Shown here piece by piece: positions 30,904-38,556 of a DNA stretch of 64,000 nucleotides (position 1 is its first letter; each line of letters begins with the position of its first letter). The stretch comes from Anolis sagrei (taxonomy: Eukaryota; Chordata; Lepidosauria; Squamata; Anolidae), in the NCBI RefSeq assembly GCF_037176765.1, contig NC_090028.1, forward strand, positions 24,500,827-24,564,826, given 5' to 3'. The notes under the pieces are model-generated. The model was not told the origin of the DNA and ran no database searches. It was given only the letters and a program-made list of their open reading frames with translations. The position numbers and the translations under genes were made by a program.

Positions 30904-33367
30904 TATTTGGGGATCTGGGGAATGAAATGAGATACCAAAACATCTTCCTAATTAAAACATTACATAGTCAAAATGTCCATTCAGTGCATATAGACACGGA
31001 AGGGTGAAGCCAATGTTTTGACCTAAAATACTCATGGACAAATTGCGTTCCTACAAATCATAGAATCATAGAATCAAAGAGTTGGAAGAGACCTCATGGG
31101 CCATCCAGTCCAACCCCCTGCCAGGAAGCAGGAATATTGCATTCAAATCACCCCAGGCAGATGGCCATCCAGCCTCTGTTTAAAAGCTTCCAAAGAAGGA
31201 GCCTCCACCACACTGCGGGGCAGAGAGTTCCACTGCTGAACGGCTCTCACAGTCAGGAAGTTCTTCCTCATGTTCAGATGGAATCTCCTCTCTTGTAGTT
31301 TAAAGCCATTGTTCCGCGTCCTAGTCGCCAAGGAAGCTGAAAACAAGCTTGCTCCCTCCTCCCTGTGGCTTCCTCCCATATATTTATACATGGCTATCAT
31401 ATCTCCTCTCAGCCTTCTCTTCTTCAGGCTAAACATGCCCAGCTTCTTAAGCCGCTCCTCATAGTGCTTGTTCTCCAGACCCTTGATCATTCGAGTTGCC
31501 CTTCTCTGGACACATTCCAGCTTGTGGAATGTTGTTGTAGGTTTTTCGGATTGTATGGCCATGTTCTAGAAGCATTCTCTCCTGACATTTCGCCTGCATT
31601 TGTGGCAAGAATCCTCAGAGGTTGTGAGGTTTTTCCTCACAACCTCTGAGGATGCTTGCCACAGATGCAGGCGAAATGTCAGGAGAGAATGCTTCTAGAA
31701 CATGGCCATACAACCCGAAAACCTATAACAACCCAGTGATTCCAGCCATGAAAGCCTTTGACATTTCCTACAAAGGTTAGACTACACCTCCTGTCATCCT
31801 TCGCCATCAACTCCAGGTTAAAGCTGACTGGTGTTGCAGATCCAACAACATTTGGAAAGCCTCAAGTGTTTCCCATCCCTCCTTGAAACAATTGTCCTCA
31901 TGCGTTCAATCCACAGCGGCTGAATCCCACAAGAAAAACACTGTGAGAAATCTGCTGACTGTACGGAGCCACACCGTGAGATTCTGCTGAGTATAAGGTT
32001 TGGCTTCGCGAGACTTACATTTCTGTTCTTCCTCTGGAACGATGCGGTAGACTTTGTAGGGCTCTGAGATATCCAGCTGGGAGCGGTCGGTCACTTCTTC
32101 AAAGTCCGGGCTCTTGTTCAAGGCACAGCGTAACCTCGTCTTCCAAGTGGCCGGTTCAGCTTTGTCACCTTCTTTGAATTTCCCTTTGAAGACGGCCCAA
32201 GCCTACGGGATAAACAGTAGGATTTCTAGGTTCTTGTGGGTTTTTCGGGCTATAGGGCCATGTTCTAGAGGCATTTCTCCTGACATTTTGCCTGCATCTA
32301 TGGTAAGCATCCTCAGAGGTAGTGAGGTCTGTTGGAATTAGAACAATGGGTTTATATATCTGTGGAATGGCTGGGGTGGGGCAAGGAGCTCTTCCCTGCT
32401 GGAGCTAGGCGTGAATGTTTCAACTGACCACCTTCATTAGCATTTGAAGGCCTGGCTGAGCCTGGGAAAATCCCCTGTTGAGAGGTGTTAAGCTGTGCCT
32501 GGTTGTTTCCTCTCTGCTGTTTTGCTGTTGTAAACACAAATCAAGGAACATGAAAGGCACTGCAGACTACTTCAACCAGAGAAGTCAACCATAGCAGAGC
32601 ACCTGATGAACCAGCCTGGACACAGCATATTATTTGAGAACACAGAAATGCTGGACCACACCAACAACCACCATGTCAGACTACACAGAGAAGCCATTGA
32701 AATCCACAAGCATGTGGACAATTTCAACAGAAAGGAAGAGACCATGAAAATCAACAAAATCTGGCTACCAGTATTAAAAAACTCTAAAATTACAACAGCT
32801 AAACAGCAGAGAGGAAACAACAAGGTGCCTTGATGGGTACTTTTGAACCCCATTTCTGTTCATTGTTTTGCTAAGTCAGGGATGGATAATGTAAGAACAT
32901 AGACTGAATACTGCCCCATTTAAGTGGCCTCCCAAATCTAGCAAGGCAACCTCAAAGCTCCTAGGTGTATGTGGGGAAACATTTTGACTCTGAATCACAA
33001 AAGAGACCCACACATGCACACAACCAAATCTCACCAAAAGCTAAGGATTAATCCCACCTGGAAGTGATGTTGGACTTCCAGATCAATTACAAAGCTCACC
33101 TTCAAATACTTTTGGAAACGAGGAACTGCGTATCTTCTATTTGTACCTCATACAGCTCAAAAAGAAAGGTTTTCCTGCCTGCGAAAAAAGTACCTTGAAT
33201 ATAGATGCATCCACCTCCTGGTTGTAATCCTGCTTTCCGGCATGTTTCCACGGGATCCGGAACATGGTTTTCTCATCATTCTCCCAGATCAGTCCAGAAT
33301 ACAAGCCACTGTCGATTTGTTCTATGAGCCACTGTCTCAGCCGCCTGCCGCCGTTTCGGTCACACAT
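12881..33367 (-). CDS. IRF8: IRF8, interferon regulatory factor 8, complete coding region (8 coding exons)
   Basis: Transcription factor of the IRF family that in vertebrates drives myeloid and B-cell programmes and interferon responses, working in the nucleus with PU.1, IRF1 or IRF2. The eight exons total 1272 nt and encode 423 residues plus stop, close to human IRF8 (426). The N-terminal winged-helix DNA-binding domain (residues about 1-115) shows the five-tryptophan signature at W13, W28, W40, W60 and W78; the IRF-association domain lies in about residues 204-365; the C-terminus ends in QQITV, as in human IRF8. The start MCDRNGGRRLRQW and the linker block IKRSPSP-PDWW distinguish it from IRF4. 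The linker between the domains (residues about 120-200) is the most divergent part. Exon phases are 0,1,0,1,1,1,0 and all borders are AG/GT. No stop or frameshift interrupts it. Assignment to IRF8 is by recall of the family sequences, not by search. Confidence 0.96.
13195..14055 (+). repeat. Polypurine tract, (GAA/GAG/GGA)n, about 860 bp, in the last IRF8 intron
   Basis: Almost pure A/G on the plus strand, including a (GAA)n core at 13768-13835 and a duplicated block (13300-13410 resembles 13435-13545). The transcribed IRF8 strand is thus polypyrimidine in RNA. Long ORFs here are low-complexity artefacts. Confidence 0.97.
14514..14629 (-). CDS. IRF8: IRF8 coding exon 7: end of IRF-association domain
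   Basis: 116 nt encoding ELHQYYNNQGRFPSSKVILC, FGEEFPDATPLRFKLILVE. FGEEFPD is a conserved IAD motif. Acceptor CTCCTTGTAG|AG, donor GAG|GTAAGC, phase 0. Confidence 0.95.
14850..14910. repeat. (TATC)n microsatellite
   Basis: About 11 perfect units in IRF8 intron between coding exons 6 and 7. Confidence 0.92.
15030..15094. repeat. (TATC)n microsatellite
   Basis: Fourteen or so units with two variants. Confidence 0.92.
15095..15335 (+). repeat. Tandem-duplicated segment, copy 1 (with MITE)
   Basis: AAAGGTCAAAACATGGTTGAAT through ATAGATATACCCACAAAATA is repeated at 15545-15775 in the same order. Each copy carries the same MITE and is bounded by TATC/TCTG microsatellites. Confidence 0.85.
15133..15280. 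mobile_element. Palindromic MITE (Harbinger-like, TTA target duplication)
   Basis: Termini GGCCCCTTCTACACTG and CACTGTAGAAAGGGCC are inverted, bracketed by TTA on both sides; interior is built from repeated ATCCAGATTAT/TAATCCAG motifs. Confidence 0.65.
15545..15775 (+). repeat. Tandem-duplicated segment, copy 2 (with MITE)
   Basis: Matches 15095-15335 with scattered changes; MITE at 15583-15726. Confidence 0.85.
15785..15868. repeat. (TCTG)n(TATC)n compound microsatellite
   Basis: About 7 TCTG units then about 12 TATC units. Confidence 0.92.
15890..16182 (-). mobile_element. tRNA-derived SINE
   Basis: On the minus strand it starts GGAGCCCCCGGTGGTGCTGTGA and has an A-box-like TGGTGCTGTGAGTTAAACC and a B box GGTTCGAATCC; tail towards 15900 is T-rich on plus. 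Lizard tRNA-SINE type. Confidence 0.85.
16325..16505 (+). mobile_element. tRNA-derived SINE, 5'-truncated
   Basis: Begins at the B box (GAGGTTCGAATCTGGGG) and runs through the same body (GAGCTCCCTCTGTCAGCTCC, GGGCAACGTCCTTGCAG). Confidence 0.8.
16741..17109 (-). CDS. IRF8: IRF8 coding exon 6: core of the IRF-association domain
   Basis: 369 nt, 123 residues: YYQMVINFYYGGKLVGSTTT, PEGCRISLGESPFSLETLEHVRFP, ERQRQITKKLFGHLERGVLLH, IFIKRLSQGRVFWSGNT, KPNKLDRDEVVSIFDTNHFLR. This is the MH2-like IAD used for pairing with PU.1 and other IRFs. Acceptor GACTTCCCAG|GC; the donor CGAG|GTTCGT is weaker than consensus (pyrimidines at +3 and C at +4) but keeps frame with the next exon. Confidence 0.97.
17430..17630. 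repeat. AT-rich low-complexity stretch
   Basis: TATAATATTA-type repeats. Confidence 0.85.
17630..18570 (-). mobile_element. Penelope-like element 3' part, split by mariner
   Basis: Pseudo-LTR (GGCTGTATGGCCATGGTCTAG.., TTTCGCCTGCGTC) and GTTTCAACTGACCACCTTGATT region to 17886, continuing at 18481 (ATTAGATGTCCCTGCCTGC) to the ORF end (TTTTTTAATACTGGTAGCCAG). Confidence 0.85.
17889..18478 (+). mobile_element. Mariner DNA transposon, internally deleted
   Basis: Inverted termini of about 29 bp (CAAGGGGTATTTTTTAAGTA / CGAGAGGTATTTTTAAAGTA) flanked by TA on both sides (17887-17888, 18479-18480). The N-terminal transposase frame reads MFKTINSPSACEVRSVIQFL, EIHRQICEVYSDTVMSE, QFKDGRDNVHDVDRSGRPS, the mariner HTH pair. 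Two in-frame stops and loss of the catalytic DDD part leave 590 bp of the usual 1.3 kb: non-autonomous. Confidence 0.93.
18576..19113 (-). mobile_element. Non-autonomous Helitron, 5'-truncated
   Basis: Reverse-strand copy of the 53743-54314 element: minus strand ends GGCCACAGCAATGCGTGGCAG..GGCTAA, a GCCAC/GTGGC hairpin just before the CTAG-type end. Its 5' end is missing beyond CAAACGAACATG at 19113. Confidence 0.78.
19114..19156 (+). mobile_element. LINE L2-type tail fragment
   Basis: AAAAGGGTGGCATATAAATG followed by (AAATA)n. Confidence 0.6.
19592..19855. mobile_element. Palindromic hAT-like MITE (TAGGCTTGGG ends)
   Basis: 264-bp near-perfect fold-back. 8-bp duplication ATAGCCAT at 19584-19591 and 19856-19863. 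Termini TAGGCTTGGG / CCCAAGCTTA. Same ends as 59978-60449 but a different interior. Confidence 0.88.
20201..21096 (+). mobile_element. SPIN-type hAT non-autonomous element with cargo
   Basis: 5' end CAGTGTTTTTCAACCTTCGT, then TTAATACAGTTC..ATGTTGTGGTGACCCC and CATAACATTG..GTTGCTACTTCA, the SPIN signature; 3' end ..CGTGACC..CCCCAGGTTGAGAAAC. Between them is a 600-bp cargo of repeated GGAGTTGTAGTTCACC / CATTCTGAACTCCACCAA modules. No transposase. Confidence 0.85.
21312..21359 (-). CDS. IRF8: IRF8 coding exon 5: 48-nt microexon
   Basis: Encodes ALSLMSGFVGYEPIHA, aligning with the short human exon VPLVTGYTTYDAHHSA. Found from phase and position: acceptor AAAATTTACAG|CTTT after a strong pyrimidine tract and donor GCAG|GTAAGC; phase 1 on both sides so it fits exactly between its neighbours. 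Too short to show as an ORF. Confidence 0.88.
21590..22440 (+). other. No gene; LTR-like or unknown repeat
   Basis: In IRF8 intron. An AATAAA-bearing stretch near 22292 follows a long moderately GC-rich region; structure could be an LTR but no ends were identified. Confidence 0.25.
22460..22610 (-). mobile_element. L2-tail/SINE fragment
   Basis: TTTCTACCCCGTCCTTCTCA and GGGGGACTCAGGACGGCTTA: reverse of the common LINE tail. Confidence 0.65.
22640..23160 (+). mobile_element. L2-type LINE 3' end with (ATT)n tail
   Basis: Coding remnant ALWNSLPGEIRKAP-like, FKKNLKTWLFRCAFGE, then 3' UTR ending AAGCCGCCCCGAGTTCCCAC..GGGGTATAAATAAAG and (ATT)n at 23117-23160. Confidence 0.85.
23160..23415 (-). 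mobile_element. L2-type LINE fragment, opposite strand
   Basis: Minus-strand frame PHLWNPLPNEVRSALSLLSFRKKLKSW, same domain as above; joined tail-to-tail to the previous copy across the (ATT)n. Confidence 0.8.
23585..24090 (+). mobile_element. L2-type LINE fragment
   Basis: GPVYLSERILPYEPSRLLRS-like coding, then tail with GAGTCCCTCCATGGAGGTTG and ATAAAATAAATAAATA. Confidence 0.75.
24298..24392 (+). mobile_element. SINE 3' fragment
   Basis: CCCCTGGGCAACGTCCTTGC to CTCCTGACACGCC and A9, the 3' end of the 15890/16325-type SINE. Confidence 0.8.
24535..25045 (-). mobile_element. L2-type LINE 3' end
   Basis: Minus-strand tail (reverse of TTTATCCCGCCCTTTTCAGC) and coding remnant around the FRKSVKIWLFEQAF-like block. 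Confidence 0.7.
25050..25342 (+). mobile_element. L2-type LINE tail with (ATT)n
   Basis: CTTGTAAGCCGCCCCGAGTC, GGGGTATAAAAATAAAATTA then (TTA)n. Confidence 0.8.
25423..25537 (-). CDS. IRF8: IRF8 coding exon 4: linker with IKRSPSP block
   Basis: 115 nt encoding PQSTVEEYLGTIKRSPSP, then TQENCRNHPIPDWWTHQSSP and the first base of a Gly codon. IKRSPSP and PDWW are IRF8 hallmarks. Acceptor ACTCCTCAG|CCG (a second AG six bases on would drop two residues); donor CCTG|GTAAGA, phase 1. Confidence 0.93.
25945..26400 (-). mobile_element. CR1 LINE 3' end
   Basis: In IRF8 intron. Minus frame [55 protein letters not shown]. Continues to a piece at 26400-26490 also found at 61500-61612. Confidence 0.9.
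26641..26729 (-). CDS. IRF8: IRF8 coding exon 3: linker
   Basis: 89 nt encoding CKMGIGNGCSLGEITDMEC and VSTMDDLVKE, the counterpart of the human segment ending EVTEMECGRSEIDELIKE. Acceptor TTTCTTTCCAG|GC with a good pyrimidine tract; donor GAG|GTGATT, phase 0. Linker region of low conservation; the TDMEC and DLVKE blocks fix the identity. Confidence 0.92.
27020..27280 (-). mobile_element. Two Penelope pseudo-LTR fragments in a row
   Basis: GAAGGCTTTCATGGCTGGAA occurs at 27023 and, slightly changed, at 27205, each followed by GGTTTTTCGGGCTG/GGTTTTTTGGACTG. Confidence 0.8.
27285..27500 (-). mobile_element. CR1 LINE 3' end fragment
   Basis: GTTGGAAGAGACCTCATGGG to TTCAGATGGAATCTCC on plus; passes directly into pseudo-LTR sequence at about 27500. 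Confidence 0.85.
27500..27850. mobile_element. Penelope pseudo-LTR pieces, minus then plus
   Basis: 27500-27600 is reverse-strand, 27610-27850 forward with GCCACAGATGCAGGCGAAAC and TGGAACATGGCCAGACAGCC. Confidence 0.8.
28630..28905 (-). mobile_element. tRNA-related SINE
   Basis: Plus shows GAGTAGATCAATAGGTACCG, CACATGACCTTGGAGTTGTC, AGACATGACTGGACTTAATG; the forward copy is at 52598-52750. Confidence 0.75.
28905..29035 (+). repeat. Unclassified interspersed repeat, partner at 5700-5835
   Basis: See 5700-5835; blocks GGCAGTGTGTGGGCTGATCA and GTGGTTTATTTTACATTACA. Confidence 0.5.
29170..29950 (+). mobile_element. L1-type LINE ORF2 C-terminus and 3' end
   Basis: Frames give KCWKCEQQIGSFFHIWW with the L1 C-terminal Cys motif, then IYKDIQKIMKIQFKKEPEFF, WRQKEIPKREDWQNN; ends in A-rich sequence at 29935-29950. 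Frame breaks at about 29340 and 29555. Confidence 0.85.
30225..30330 (+). mobile_element. CR1 3' terminus
   Basis: CTGCTTCTTGGCAGAATGGG to TCTATGATTCTATG. Confidence 0.85.
30640..30905 (+). mobile_element. L2-type tail with (ATT)n
   Basis: TTTATCCTGTACATGTGGCC as in 22910, CATGTAAGCCGCTCCGAGTC, then (ATT)n at 30867-30905. A second (ATT)n lies inside at 30708. Confidence 0.8.
31060..31528 (-). mobile_element. CR1 LINE 3' end, long
   Basis: 139-residue minus frame with [73 protein letters not shown]; open to the last residue. Cut at 31528 by a Penelope palindrome. Confidence 0.92.
31530..31768. mobile_element. Penelope pseudo-LTR palindrome
   Basis: Minus arm to about 31630 and plus arm from 31635 mirror each other (GGTTTTTCGG..TTGTGAGGT / CCTCACAACC..CCCGAAAACC) with a 4-bp spacer. 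Confidence 0.88.
32019..32202 (-). CDS. IRF8: IRF8 coding exon 2: second half of DNA-binding domain
   Basis: Encodes residues 59-119 plus one base: AWAVFKGKFKEGD, ATWKTRLRCALNKS, then DFEEV, QLDISEPYKVYRIVPEEEQK. Holds W60, W78 and the RLRCALNKS recognition-helix segment that contacts GAAA. Acceptor CCGTAG|GCT; donor AAAT|GTAAGT, phase 1 (the Cys codon is split). 184 nt long, only the second half of which stands in an ATG-started ORF. Confidence 0.96.
32222..32830. mobile_element. Penelope-like element with opposed halves, in IRF8 intron between coding exons 1 and 2
   Basis: 32222-32530 is minus-strand pseudo-LTR and 3' end; 32530-32820 is plus-strand ORF C-terminus (HLMNQPGHSILFENTEMLDH, IEIHKHVDNFNRKEETMKI, IWLPVLKNSKITTAKQQRGN). 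The two meet at the shared ACAACAG motif. Confidence 0.85.
33194..33367 (-). CDS. IRF8: IRF8 coding exon 1 (gene exon 2): start codon and first half of DNA-binding domain
   Basis: Encodes residues 1-58, from MCDRNGGRRLRQW to DASIFK. The acceptor CTTTTGCAG lies one base before the ATG, so this exon begins with G-ATG and an untranslated exon must lie upstream, as in mammals. It carries W13, W28 and W40 and the KHAGKQDYN block of the IRF fold. The donor is AAG|GTACTT, phase 0. The reading frame runs on into the intron without meaning. Confidence 0.97.
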
Positions 33368-33884
33368 CCTGCAAAAGGAAGGATTTGGAAGACTTTTGTC
33401 AAAGTTGTTCGCAAATTCATGAAGTTCCTCTCAACCACGGCTTGGGAAAGTCGCCTTTTGCATTGGAAGCCCAAGAATCCTCCAACCGGCATGAGCAGAG
33501 GATAATGGGAGCTTTGAAAAAAGAGACTCTTCCAAGCTGCGTTCGGAAGTTGCGATGGAAAAGCGCCAAGAGCAACAAAAAAAGAGGATCCCCAAACAAC
33601 TGTAAAAAATACAAAAATAAACAAGACAGGTGCAGAAATAGATTAGAGATGAGAGTTTGCAGAATGCGTACTTCCATTGAAAGCCCCAGTCAATACACTG
33701 AAGCAAGTCAGGGGGAAAGCAAGGGGATTTGGGGTAAAATTCCATGCATGCTTAGTCAGACTTACAGGCTGTTTCCATAGGAATACAATGTATGCCTTCT
33801 CCCGGGTAAGTCTGTAAATGCCTTAACTGTCACAGCTCAATGCTATGGATTCCTGGGAGCTGTAGTTTGACAAGGTCTTTTAGC

Positions 33885-34177
33885 CAGGGGCGGCTCAACC
33901 CATTACGCAAAGTAAGCATTCGCGGTATAGTTGATTTTGCCCAGGGGCGCTCTTGAGGGAAAATAGACCTTGACATATGCGAGTTGTAGTTACTGGGATG
34001 TATAGTTCATCTATAATCAAAGAGAATTCTGAACGCCACTAATGATTGAATTGAACCAAATATGACACACAGAACTCCCACGACGAATAGAAAATATATA
34101 TCAGTGATTGGTTTGGGGGGGGGGGGGCACCAAAATACTGTTTGCTTACCGTTGAAAATTACCTAGGGTCGCCTCTG
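33885..34177. mobile_element. hAT-type non-autonomous element (CAGGGGCGGC ends)
   Basis: 293 bp between perfect 8-bp duplications CTTTTAGC (33877-33884, 34178-34185). Ends CAGGGGCGGCTC / GGGTCGCCTCTG. Interior holds the shared module (GAGTTGTAGTTACTGGGATG, AATTCTGAACGCCACTAATG). Confidence 0.92.
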
Positions 34178-34189
34178 CTTTTAGCCTTG

Positions 34190-34375
34190 GGTTGTTGTAT
34201 GATTTTTGGGCTATATGGCCATGTTCCAGAAGCATTCTCTCCTAACGTTTCACCTGCATCTGTGGCAGGTATCCTCAGAGGTTGTGAGGTCAGGAGAGAA
34301 TGCTTCTGGAACATGACCACACAGACCGAAAAACTTACAACAACCCAGTGATTCCGGCCATTAAAACCTTTGACA
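34190..34375. mobile_element. Penelope pseudo-LTR palindrome, partial
   Basis: Minus arm to 34290, then plus arm from CAGGAGAGAATGCTTCTGG to CAACCCAGTGATTCCGGCC. Confidence 0.85.
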
Positions 34376-34669
34376 ATACCTCTTAAAAGACTAAAGTCTT
34401 CCCTGCCAAAGAGTGCAGTTCGCTCAACAAACGATAAGTCCCATGATTCCACTGCATTGAGCCATGTCCATTCAAATGGTATCAAATTGCACTAATTCTA
34501 CAGTGTAGATGCAGTCAAAGTCTGCATATCTGCATATCTGCAAAGTCTGCAAAGTCTGCATATCTGCGTTCAATTCTATGCCACATTGTTTTAAAACTAA
34601 TGCAACCCATCTCATATCAGCCACTTGGAGTCTTTTTTATGAAAGGCAGCATATAATAATAATAATAAT

Positions 34670-34700
<31 letters not shown>

Positions 34701-34979
34701 GAAAGAAAAAGGCAGAGTAAAAAGGCTGTAAACTGCTAGACGGCAGGACTTTGCAGTCTAATTTTAAATACACTTTAATGGATTTTAACTGGCAATTTGT
34801 TAAAACTGTTTATATTTACTTCTGTATTATATTATTCTTTGCCATGTTGGTATATTTTAAATTGTATGCAGATGCTTTTTTAGGTTAAGCCGCTTGAAGT
34901 CTCCTTTGAGAGAGCTAAAACAAGGTATGAATAATAATAAGAAAAATACAACAACAACAACAACAATAATAATAATAAA

Positions 34980-35245
34980 AGGCCACTTTACTTGGATCTG
35001 TGCACATCATTTGAAAATACTTCACACAGTCCTAAATGCTTGGGAAGTGTTCGACTTATGATTTTGTGTTACGAAATCCAGCATATATATCACCTCACAA
35101 CCTCTGAGGATGCTTGCCACAGATGCAGGCGAAACATCAGGAGAGAATGCCTCTAGAACATGGCCCTATAGCCGGAAAAAACCTACAACAACCCATATAT
35201 ATTTCGTTTGCTGTGTTATACTGTGTTTTTGTGTCAGCAAAATAA
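34980..35245 (+). mobile_element. R4-type LINE 3' end in the array, itself split by a pseudo-LTR piece
   Basis: CACTTTACTTGGATCTGTGC, CACACAGTCCTAAATGCTTG, TTTGCTGTGTTATACTGTGT as at 63120-63265. A 103-bp Penelope fragment (35091-35193) interrupts it, flanked by the 9-bp duplication CATATATAT (35082-35090, 35194-35202). Confidence 0.88.
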
Positions 35246-35582
35246 TAATATATTTTAAATTGTATGCTGATGCTTTTATGTTAAGTTGCTTTGACTGTCC
35301 TTCAGGAGAAATAAAGTGGGATATAAATAAGCATAATAATAATATAAATAATAATACAATATATATAATAATATAATAATATAAATAATAATATATTTTA
35401 AATTGTATGCTGATTCTTTTTATGTTAAGCTGCTTTGATTTTCTTTTGAGAGAGATAAATTGGGTATAAATAAATATAATTTTATTATAGTAAGAGAAAT
35501 AATAATAATATATTTTAAATTGTATGCTGACGCTTTTTATGTTAAGCCGCTTTGAGTCTCCTTTGGGGAAGATAAAGCAGGG

Positions 35583-35624
<42 letters not shown>

Positions 35625-35978
35625 ATACTATAATAATAATAAATAACAATATAAATAATGTATTTAAAATTGTATGCTAACACTTTTGTGTTAAGTCCCT
35701 TTGAGTATCCTTTGGGAGAGATAAATCGGGATATAAATAAATATAATCATATTATTATTATAATATAAATAATAATATATTTTAAATTGCATGATGATGC
35801 TTTTTATGTTAAGCTGTTTTGAGTCTCCTTGAGGTGAGATAAAGTAGGGTATAAATAAACATCATAATAATATTATAATAACATTAATAAAAATAATATA
35901 TTTGAATTGTATGTGGCTGCTTTTTATGTTAAGCCACTGAGTCTCCTTTGGGAGAGATAAAGACGGGTATAAATAATA

Positions 35979-36014
<36 letters not shown>

Positions 36015-36349
36015 ATAAATAATAATATAGTTTAAATTGTATCCTGACACTTTTATGTTACGTCGCTTTGAGTCTTCTTCAGGAGAGATAAAGTGAGGTA
36101 TAAATAAACATAATAATGACATTAATAACAAAAATATATTTTGAATTGTATGCAGATTTTTTTTTAATGTTAAGCTGCTTTGAGTCTTCTTTGGGAGAGA
36201 GATAAAGTGGGGTATAAATAATAATAATAATAATATATCATAAAAAACAATATAAATAATAATATATATTTTAAATTGTATGCAGATGCTTTTTTAATAC
36301 TAAGCTGCTTTGAGTCTCATTTGGGAAAGATAAAGCAGGATATGAATAA

Positions 36350-36379
<30 letters not shown>

Positions 36380-36381
<2 letters not shown>

Positions 36382-36746
36382 GTGTTAAAAAACAGAGTGT
36401 GGATCATCGATGTTGCAATCCCATCCGACAGCAGGATTGAAGAGAAACAACCGGAAAAGCTGACACAATATGAGGATTTAAAGATCGAATGCAAACAGTC
36501 TGACACAAGCCAGTAAAGGTGGTCCCAGTGGTGATTGGCACACTGGGTGCAGTGCCTCAAGACCTTGGCCTGCATTTAAACACAATTGGCACTGACAAAA
36601 TTGCCATCTGCCAGCTGCAGAAGGCCACCTTACTGGGGTCTGCACCGATACATCACACAGTCCTAGACACTTGGGAAGTGTCCGACGTGTGATCCAATAC
36701 AAGAGCCAGCAGAGTGTTTGCTGTGGACTCATCTTGTTGTGTTTCA

Positions 36747-36750
<4 letters not shown>
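36380..36750 (+). mobile_element. R4/R2-type LINE 3' end (restriction-like endonuclease region) between (AAT)n tracts
   Basis: Frame IIDVAIPSDSRIEEKQPEKL, then VPVVIGTLGAVP-like sequence and LLGSARII-like end: the DxAxP..DxRxxxKxxEK block of the REL endonuclease of R4/R2-clade LINEs. Broken by small indels. Confidence 0.82.
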
Positions 36751-36795
<45 letters not shown>

Positions 36796-37106
36796 TATTT
36801 TAAATTGTATGCAGATGCTTTTTAAATGTTAAGCTGATTTGAGTCTTCTTTGGGAAAGATAAAACGGGGTATAAATAATAATAACAATAATAATAATAAT
36901 ATAACAATATGAAACAATATAATTAATAATATATTTTAAATTGTATACTGATGCCTTCATGTTAACCTGCTTTGAGTCTCCTTCAGGAGAGATAAAGTGG
37001 GGGTATAAATAAGCATAATAATAATAATATATTTTCAATTTTATGCAGATGCTTTTTAATGTTAAGATGCTTTGAGTCTTCTTTGGGAAAGATAAAGCAG
37101 GGTATA

Positions 37107-37149
<43 letters not shown>

Positions 37150-37254
37150 TAACCATATAAAACAATATAATTAATAATATATTTTCAATTGTATGCTGAT
37201 GCCTTCATGTTAAAATGCTTTGAGTCTTCTTTGGCAAAGATAAAGCGGGGTATA

Positions 37255-37285
<31 letters not shown>

Positions 37286-38252
37286 TAAAAACAGTATAAA
37301 TAATAATATATTTTAAATTGTATGCTGATGCCTTCATGTTAACCTGTTTTGAGTCTCCTTCAGGAGAGATAAAGTGGGGGGTATAAATAATAATAATAAT
37401 AATAATAATACATTTTAAATTTTATGCAGATGCTTTTTAATGTTAAGATGCTTTGAGTCTCCTTTGGGAGAGATACAGCAGGGTATGAATAATGATGATG
37501 ATGATATAATAATAATAATAATAATAATAACAATAACAATATAAAAACTATATAAATAATATATTTTAAATTGTATGCTGATGCCTTCAGGTTAACCCGC
37601 TTTGAGTCTCCTTTGTGAGAGATAAAGCGGGGTATGAATAATGATGATGATGATATAATAATAATAATAACAATAACAATAACAATATAAAAAACTAGAT
37701 AAATAATAATATATTTCAAATTGTATGCTGATGCCTTCATGTTAAGCTACTTTGAGTCTCCTTTGGGAGAGATAAAGCGGGGTATAAATAATAATGATGA
37801 TGATATAATAATTATTATTATTATTATAACAATATAAAAAACTAGGTAAGTCATAATATATTTTAAATTGTATGCTGATGCCTTCAGGTTAAGCTGCTTT
37901 GAGTCTCCTTTGGGAGAGATAAAGCGGGGTATGAATAATAATGATGATGATATAATAATAATAATAATAATAACAACAATAACAATATAAAAAACTATAT
38001 AAATAATAATATATTTCAAATTGTATGCTGATGCCTTCATGTTAAGCTACTTTGATTCTCCTTTGAGAGAGATAAAGCAGGGTATGAATAATAATAATAA
38101 TGATGATGATGATATAATAATAATAACAATAACAATATAAAAAACTATATAAATAATAATATATTTTAAATTGTATGCTGATGCCTTCATGTTAAGCTGC
38201 TTTGAGTCTCCTTTGGGAGAGATGAAGCGGGGTATGAATAATAATGATGATG

Positions 38253-38287
<35 letters not shown>

Positions 38288-38556
38288 TAAAAAACTAGAT
38301 AAATCATAATATATTTTAAATTGTATGCTGATGCCTTCAGGTTAAGCTGCTTTGAGTCTCCTTTGGGAGAGATAAAGCGGGGTATAAATAATAATGATGA
38401 TGATGATATAATACTACTAATAATAATAAAAAAATATAAAAAACTATATAAATTATAATATATTTTAAATTGTATGCTGATGCCTTCAGGTTAAGCTGCT
38501 TTGAGTCTCCTTTGGGAGAGATAAAGCGGGGTATGAATAAAATAATAATAATAATA

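Larger units (their letters stand above)
34640..38548 (+). repeat. Composite satellite: LINE L2-like tail plus (AAT)n, about 23 units, in IRF8 intron 1
   Basis: Unit: TATTTTAAATTGTATGCTGATGC, TTTATGTTAAGCCGCTTTGA, GTCTCCTTTGGGAGAGATAA, AGCGGGGTATAAATAATAA then (AAT)n of varying length. Unit starts at about 34850, 35249, 35391, 35509, 35657, 35774, 35892, 36024, 36133, 36262, 36794, 36927, 37028, 37177, 37304, 37408, 37560, 37708, 37853, 38008, 38158, 38307 and 38458. Units after 37400 are about 150 bp, more alike and carry an extra (ATG)n; earlier ones are 100-145 bp and diverged. Two R4-type pieces interrupt it. Confidence 0.95.

Noticed and set aside
12881-33367. Assignment as IRF4
   Set aside because: Start MCDRNGGRR, the IKRSPSP/PDWW linker and the QQITV end are those of IRF8; IRF4 has a longer N-terminus and different tail.
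35166-38307. Many minus ORFs rich in Ile, Leu and Tyr
   Set aside because: Frames through AAT/ATG repeats of the satellite.
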